The notes under the pieces are model-generated. The model ran no database searches. It was not told where the DNA came from and was given only the letters and a program-made list of their open reading frames with translations. Positions 6,591-9,079 of a stretch of DNA of 9,079 nucleotides are shown one piece after another. The stretch's first letter is position 1. Each line of letters starts with the position of its first letter. This DNA comes from Gammaproteobacteria bacterium. GTDB lineage: Bacteria > Pseudomonadota > Gammaproteobacteria > UBA6429 > Thiohalophilaceae. The stretch is from the NCBI GenBank assembly GCA_013152045.1, contig JAADGZ010000057.1:1-9079 (forward strand), in the 5' to 3' direction. The translations under genes and the position numbers were made by a program.

Positions 6591-7421
6591 TTATTTACCC
6601 AGTTCTTCCGCCAGTTCGCGGGCGCGATCGCGCGCTGCGCTCAACGCCGCGGCCACCAGCTTTTCAAATCCGCCTTGCTGGAAAGTCTGAATAGCGCGTT
6701 CGGTGGTGCCGCCGGGTGAGGTGACATTCCGGCGCAGGGTGGCCGGTTGCTCATCGATTTCCAAGGCCATTTTGGCGGCACCGAAGGCGGTTTGTACGGT
6801 AAGTAGGCGTGCATTGGCTTCGCTTAGTCCCAGCTCCTGGGCTGCGTTGATCATGGCTTCCATAAATAAAAAATGGTAGGCCGGACCACTGCCTGAAAGT
6901 GCTGTAACGGCATCCATTTGCGCCTCATCATCGACCCACAGGGCTAAACCAACCGCGCGCATGATGGCTTCGGCGCTTTCCCGTTGCCGCTCACTGGTGT
7001 GGGGGTTGGCGTAAAGTGCACTGGCACCGGTTTGTAACAGCGCGGGGGTATTGGGCATGGCGCGAATAATGGCTAAGGGATCCGCTTCGCTTTTCTGCTC
7101 TAGCCAGCGGCTGATAGAGGCGGTAGGGATACCGGCGGCAACGCTCAGATACAGGCAGCCCTGGCATGGACGGAGTGCCTGACAAACCTGCTTCAGCATC
7201 TGCGGTTTGACGGCCAGTACGATTACCTCGCACTGATCGATGGGGGCCTGGTTATCCGTGCTGGTCTGGATGCCGAAGTCATTCGCCAGCGTCTGCAGCT
7301 TTTCTGCATCAGGTGCCGATGCCCAAAGATTGGTGGCGGGCAAACCGCTGGCAATGAGGCCACCGATCAGACTGCGCGCCATGTTGCCAGCGCCGATAAA
7401 GCCGATTTTAAGATTATTCAT
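6591..7421 (-). CDS. proC: Pyrroline-5-carboxylate reductase
   Basis: 276 residues, the usual length for this enzyme. It reduces pyrroline-5-carboxylate to L-proline with NAD(P)H in the cytoplasm, the last step of proline synthesis. The N-terminal Rossmann fold begins at once with GFIGAGNMA (7-15). Next come the strand VIVLAVKPQ (66-74) and the family motif RAMPNTPAL (120-128). The C-terminal helical dimer domain carries ALSGSGPAY (174-182) and the signature region RNVTSPGGTT (231-240). The ATG at 7421 has AGGA 6 nt upstream. It lies 37 nt after yggS and is very likely cotranscribed with it. Nothing is missing. Confidence 0.97.
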   Translation of the reverse strand: MNNLKIGFIGAGNMARSLIGGLIASGLPATNLWASAPDAEKLQTLANDFGIQTSTDNQAPIDQCEVIVLAVKPQMLKQVCQALRPCQGCLYLSVAAGIPTASISRWLEQKSEADPLAIIRAMPNTPALLQTGASALYANPHTSERQRESAEAIMRAVGLALWVDDEAQMDAVTALSGSGPAYHFLFMEAMINAAQELGLSEANARLLTVQTAFGAAKMALEIDEQPATLRRNVTSPGGTTERAIQTFQQGGFEKLVAAALSAARDRARELAEELGK

Positions 7422-7458
7422 GATTTATCCTGTCAGTCGATAAATTGCATTATAGCGT

Positions 7459-8148
7459 TTATTGTGATGATTTACGCGGGCCGAAAAGGCCGGTGCCGAT
7501 GCGTACCAGGGTGCTACCTTCGGCTATTGCGGCTTCCAGATCGCGGCTCATGCCCATGGACAGAGTGTCTAGTTCGAAGCCATGCTGACATAACTGGTTA
7601 TATAGCGCATGTAATTCCCTGAACGGCTGGCGTTGCAGTGCAAGCTCGCTTTGCTGACGTGGCAGGGTCATGAGTCCGCGCAGACGCAAACGCGGCAATG
7701 CCGCCAGCTCATGCGCAAACGTTTCGGCTGCCTCGGGCATGAGGCCCGATTTATCCGGGTCAGCCGATATATTGACCTGGATGCAGACATTGAGAGGGGG
7801 CAGGTCAGCGGGTCGTTGGTCATTCAGGCGGCGGGCGATTTTCAGTCGCTCAAGGGTGTGCAACCAGTGGAAGTGCTCGGCTACCGGACGGGTTTTATTG
7901 GATTGTAGCGGGCCGATAAAATGCCATGAAATTTTGTCGTTTAGTGCGGCGATCTTGGGCAGGGCATCCTGTAGATAATTTTCGGCAAAGGCGTGCTGTC
8001 CGCATTCATTCAGAGCTTGCAGATCGGTTAGCGGGCGGGTTTTACTGACCGCGAGTAATTTGACCGAGCCGGGTGGGCGCTGATAACGCTGTTCAGCTTG
8101 TGTGATACGTGCCCGAATTTGCGCCAGGCGTTGAGCTATGGTATTCAT
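7459..8148 (-). CDS. yggS: YggS/PLPBP-type pyridoxal phosphate homeostasis protein
   Basis: 229-residue PLP-binding protein of the YggS/PROSC family, a single TIM-barrel domain thought to help control free PLP and amino-acid balance. The PLP lysine is K36 in LLAVSKTRP. Other family motifs are FAENYLQDA (about 54-62; the common form has G in place of A), HFIGPLQSNK (about 76-85), and the C-terminal LSMGMS-DLEAAI and GSTLVRIGTGLFG, which bind the phosphate. It is the first gene of the yggS-proC-yggT-yggU string and is divergent from pilT, as in other gammaproteobacteria. The ATG at 8148 has no Shine-Dalgarno sequence. A TATAAT box lies only 9 nt upstream, so a leaderless mRNA is possible. No better internal start is seen. 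Confidence 0.95.
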   Translation of the reverse strand: MNTIAQRLAQIRARITQAEQRYQRPPGSVKLLAVSKTRPLTDLQALNECGQHAFAENYLQDALPKIAALNDKISWHFIGPLQSNKTRPVAEHFHWLHTLERLKIARRLNDQRPADLPPLNVCIQVNISADPDKSGLMPEAAETFAHELAALPRLRLRGLMTLPRQQSELALQRQPFRELHALYNQLCQHGFELDTLSMGMSRDLEAAIAEGSTLVRIGTGLFGPRKSSQ

Positions 8149-8156
8149 CGTAAAGC

Positions 8157-8203
8157 ATTATAACGGCTTGCGATTTTATATTTAAGGACGGCTCGAGAAT
8201 TAA
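8157..8203 (-). promoter_or_regulatory. Candidate promoter(s) of the yggS operon
   Basis: Two -10-like boxes occur on the minus strand. TATAAA (8180-8175) has TTAATT (8203-8198) 17 bp upstream. A perfect TATAAT lies at 8162-8157. The first would give a leader of roughly 20 nt without a ribosome site. The second would start transcription about 2 nt before the ATG. The -35 boxes are weak in both cases. Confidence 0.4.
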
Positions 8204-8288
8204 CCCCTGAGCGATATCAATTATTCAGCAATAAAGACAAAAAAATGAACGCAGGAAAGCATATTTTGACTTTCAATTACGGTCAATT

Positions 8289-8317
8289 GTTCAATATCTG
8301 GAATCCAGATATTGAAC
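8289..8317. repeat. 29-bp near-perfect palindrome in the yggS/pilT gap
   Basis: The arms GTTCAATATCTGGA (8289-8302) and TCCAGATATTGAAC (8304-8317) are exact inverted repeats of 14 bp around a single central A. No T-tract follows on either strand, so it is not an ordinary terminator. It is centred 100 bp before the pilT start codon and about 155 bp before yggS. It is most likely an operator for a dimeric regulator or a strong RNA hairpin in a pilT leader. I do not recognise the regulator. Confidence 0.85.
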
Positions 8318-8358
8318 TCAAGAATCGGACCGCCGCGACCGATAATCATTCAGAAGAA

Positions 8359-8370
8359 TATAATTATAAT
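8359..8370 (+). promoter_or_regulatory. Candidate pilT -10 region (two TATAAT in tandem)
   Basis: Two perfect TATAAT hexamers lie head to tail at 8359-8364 and 8365-8370, about 33-39 bp before the pilT ATG. No good -35 is seen at 16-18 bp upstream, which would fit activator help from the palindrome-bound factor. The AT-rich sequence makes chance matches possible. Confidence 0.4.
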
Positions 8371-8402
8371 ATTTAGCGACGACGGCGACTCAGGAACTCT
8401 GC

Positions 8403-9079
8403 ATGGATATTACCGAACTACTGGCTTTTAGCGTCAAAAATGGCGCTTCAGATTTGCACCTGTCTGCGGGTTTGCCGCCGATGATCCGGGTGGATGGCGA
8501 CGTGCGCCGGATCAATGTTCCTGCGTTGGATCACAAGGTGGTGCATTCGCTGGTGTACGACATTATGAATGACAAACAGCGTAAGGATTTCGAAGAGTTT
8601 TATGAAACAGACTTTTCCTTTGAAATTCCGGATCTGGCGCGTTTTCGAGTTAACGCATTTAATCACAATCGCGGCGCCGGTGCGGTGTTCCGTACTATTC
8701 CCTCGAAAATTTTGACCCTGGATGATCTCAATGCACCGGCCGTGTTCAAGGACATCTCCGACACGCCGCGCGGGATTGTGCTGGTCACCGGGCCGACCGG
8801 CTCCGGCAAGTCCACCACCCTGGCGGGCATGGTCGATTACAAGAACGACAGTGAATACGGCCACATCCTGACCATCGAAGATCCGATCGAATTCGTACAC
8901 CAGAGCAAAAAGTGCCTGGTTAACCAGCGTGAGGTGCATCGTGACACCCTGGGTTTCTCCGAGGCTCTGCGTTCGGCTTTACGTGAGGATCCGGATATTA
9001 TTCTGGTGGGTGAAATGCGCGATCTGGAAACCATTCGCCTGGCGCTGACTGCAGCGGAAACCGGCCATCTGGTGTTTGG
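8403..9079 (+). CDS. pilT: Type IV pilus retraction ATPase PilT (5' part)
   Basis: The first 225 codons are present; the frame is open to the window end, and the full family length is about 344 residues. PilT is a hexameric cytoplasmic ATPase at the pilus base that powers retraction and twitching motility. The start MDITELLAF and SDLHLSAGLPPMIRVDG (16-32) are very close to the Pseudomonas protein. Walker A is GPTGSGKS (130-137), the Asp box is TIEDPIEF (157-164), Walker B is DIILVGEMRD (198-207, with E204), and the His box TGHLVF (220-225) ends at the cut. The ATG at 8403 has AGGA (8392-8395) 7 nt upstream. It is divergent from yggS. In relatives pilU often follows, but that lies outside this window. 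Confidence 0.97.
   Translation, partial: MDITELLAFSVKNGASDLHLSAGLPPMIRVDGDVRRINVPALDHKVVHSLVYDIMNDKQRKDFEEFYETDFSFEIPDLARFRVNAFNHNRGAGAVFRTIPSKILTLDDLNAPAVFKDISDTPRGIVLVTGPTGSGKSTTLAGMVDYKNDSEYGHILTIEDPIEFVHQSKKCLVNQREVHRDTLGFSEALRSALREDPDIILVGEMRDLETIRLALTAAETGHLVF

Noticed and set aside
8245..8376. 43-codon plus-strand ORF (MNAGKHILTF...) spanning the palindrome before pilT
   Set aside because: It has no Shine-Dalgarno sequence, an AT-rich asparagine/tyrosine-heavy composition, and its end coincides with the TATAAT-rich region. A chance ORF is the simpler reading, though comparison with relatives would settle it.
8448..8939. 163-codon minus-strand ORF opposite pilT
   Set aside because: It lies fully within conserved pilT on the other strand; its length reflects the codon pattern of pilT.

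Overview
The window looks like chromosomal DNA of a gammaproteobacterium of moderate GC. The main evidence is the right half. A pilT start that closely resembles the Pseudomonas protein stands divergent from a yggS - proC - yggT - yggU gene string, an order I know from gammaproteobacteria (Pseudomonas has pilT/pilU next to yggS, proC, yggT, metX, metW and a DUF4426 gene). The genus cannot be named from the sequence alone.

Layout, left to right. Positions 1-79 hold a heptameric tandem repeat that touches the stop codon of the first gene. 80-2452 (minus) encodes a membrane-anchored c-di-GMP enzyme (two TM segments, HAMP, PAS, GGDEF, EAL) with both catalytic domains apparently intact. 2453-2636 holds a Rho-independent terminator on the minus strand. 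2637-3107 (minus) is a secreted DUF4426-type protein with a GTG start and a duplicated initiation region. 3290-5243 (minus) is a dynamin-like large GTPase of about 650 residues, split into two frames by one base at a run of seven A (coding strand). 5244-5429 holds its candidate promoter with a very good CRP/Vfr-type site. 5430-8148 (minus) is yggU, yggT, proC and yggS. The yggT-proC gap is filled with several small palindromes. 8149-8402 is the divergent yggS/pilT control region, with an exact 29-bp interrupted palindrome. 8403-9079 (plus) is the first 225 codons of pilT, cut by the window end.

How the genes fit together. yggS (PLP homeostasis), proC (proline synthesis), yggT (membrane protein) and yggU form a conserved housekeeping cluster. 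PilT is the retraction ATPase of type IV pili. Where Pseudomonas has metX/metW between yggT and the DUF4426 gene, this genome carries a dynamin-like GTPase. The GGDEF-EAL protein could tie the neighbourhood to surface behaviour, but that link is only positional.

The points most worth a second look are the frameshifted dynamin gene, the 29-bp palindrome before pilT, the CRP-like site, the heptamer array at a stop codon, and the palindrome mosaic between yggT and proC. I do not see a clear new multi-gene system; the dynamin gene with its possible slippage site is the nearest candidate.
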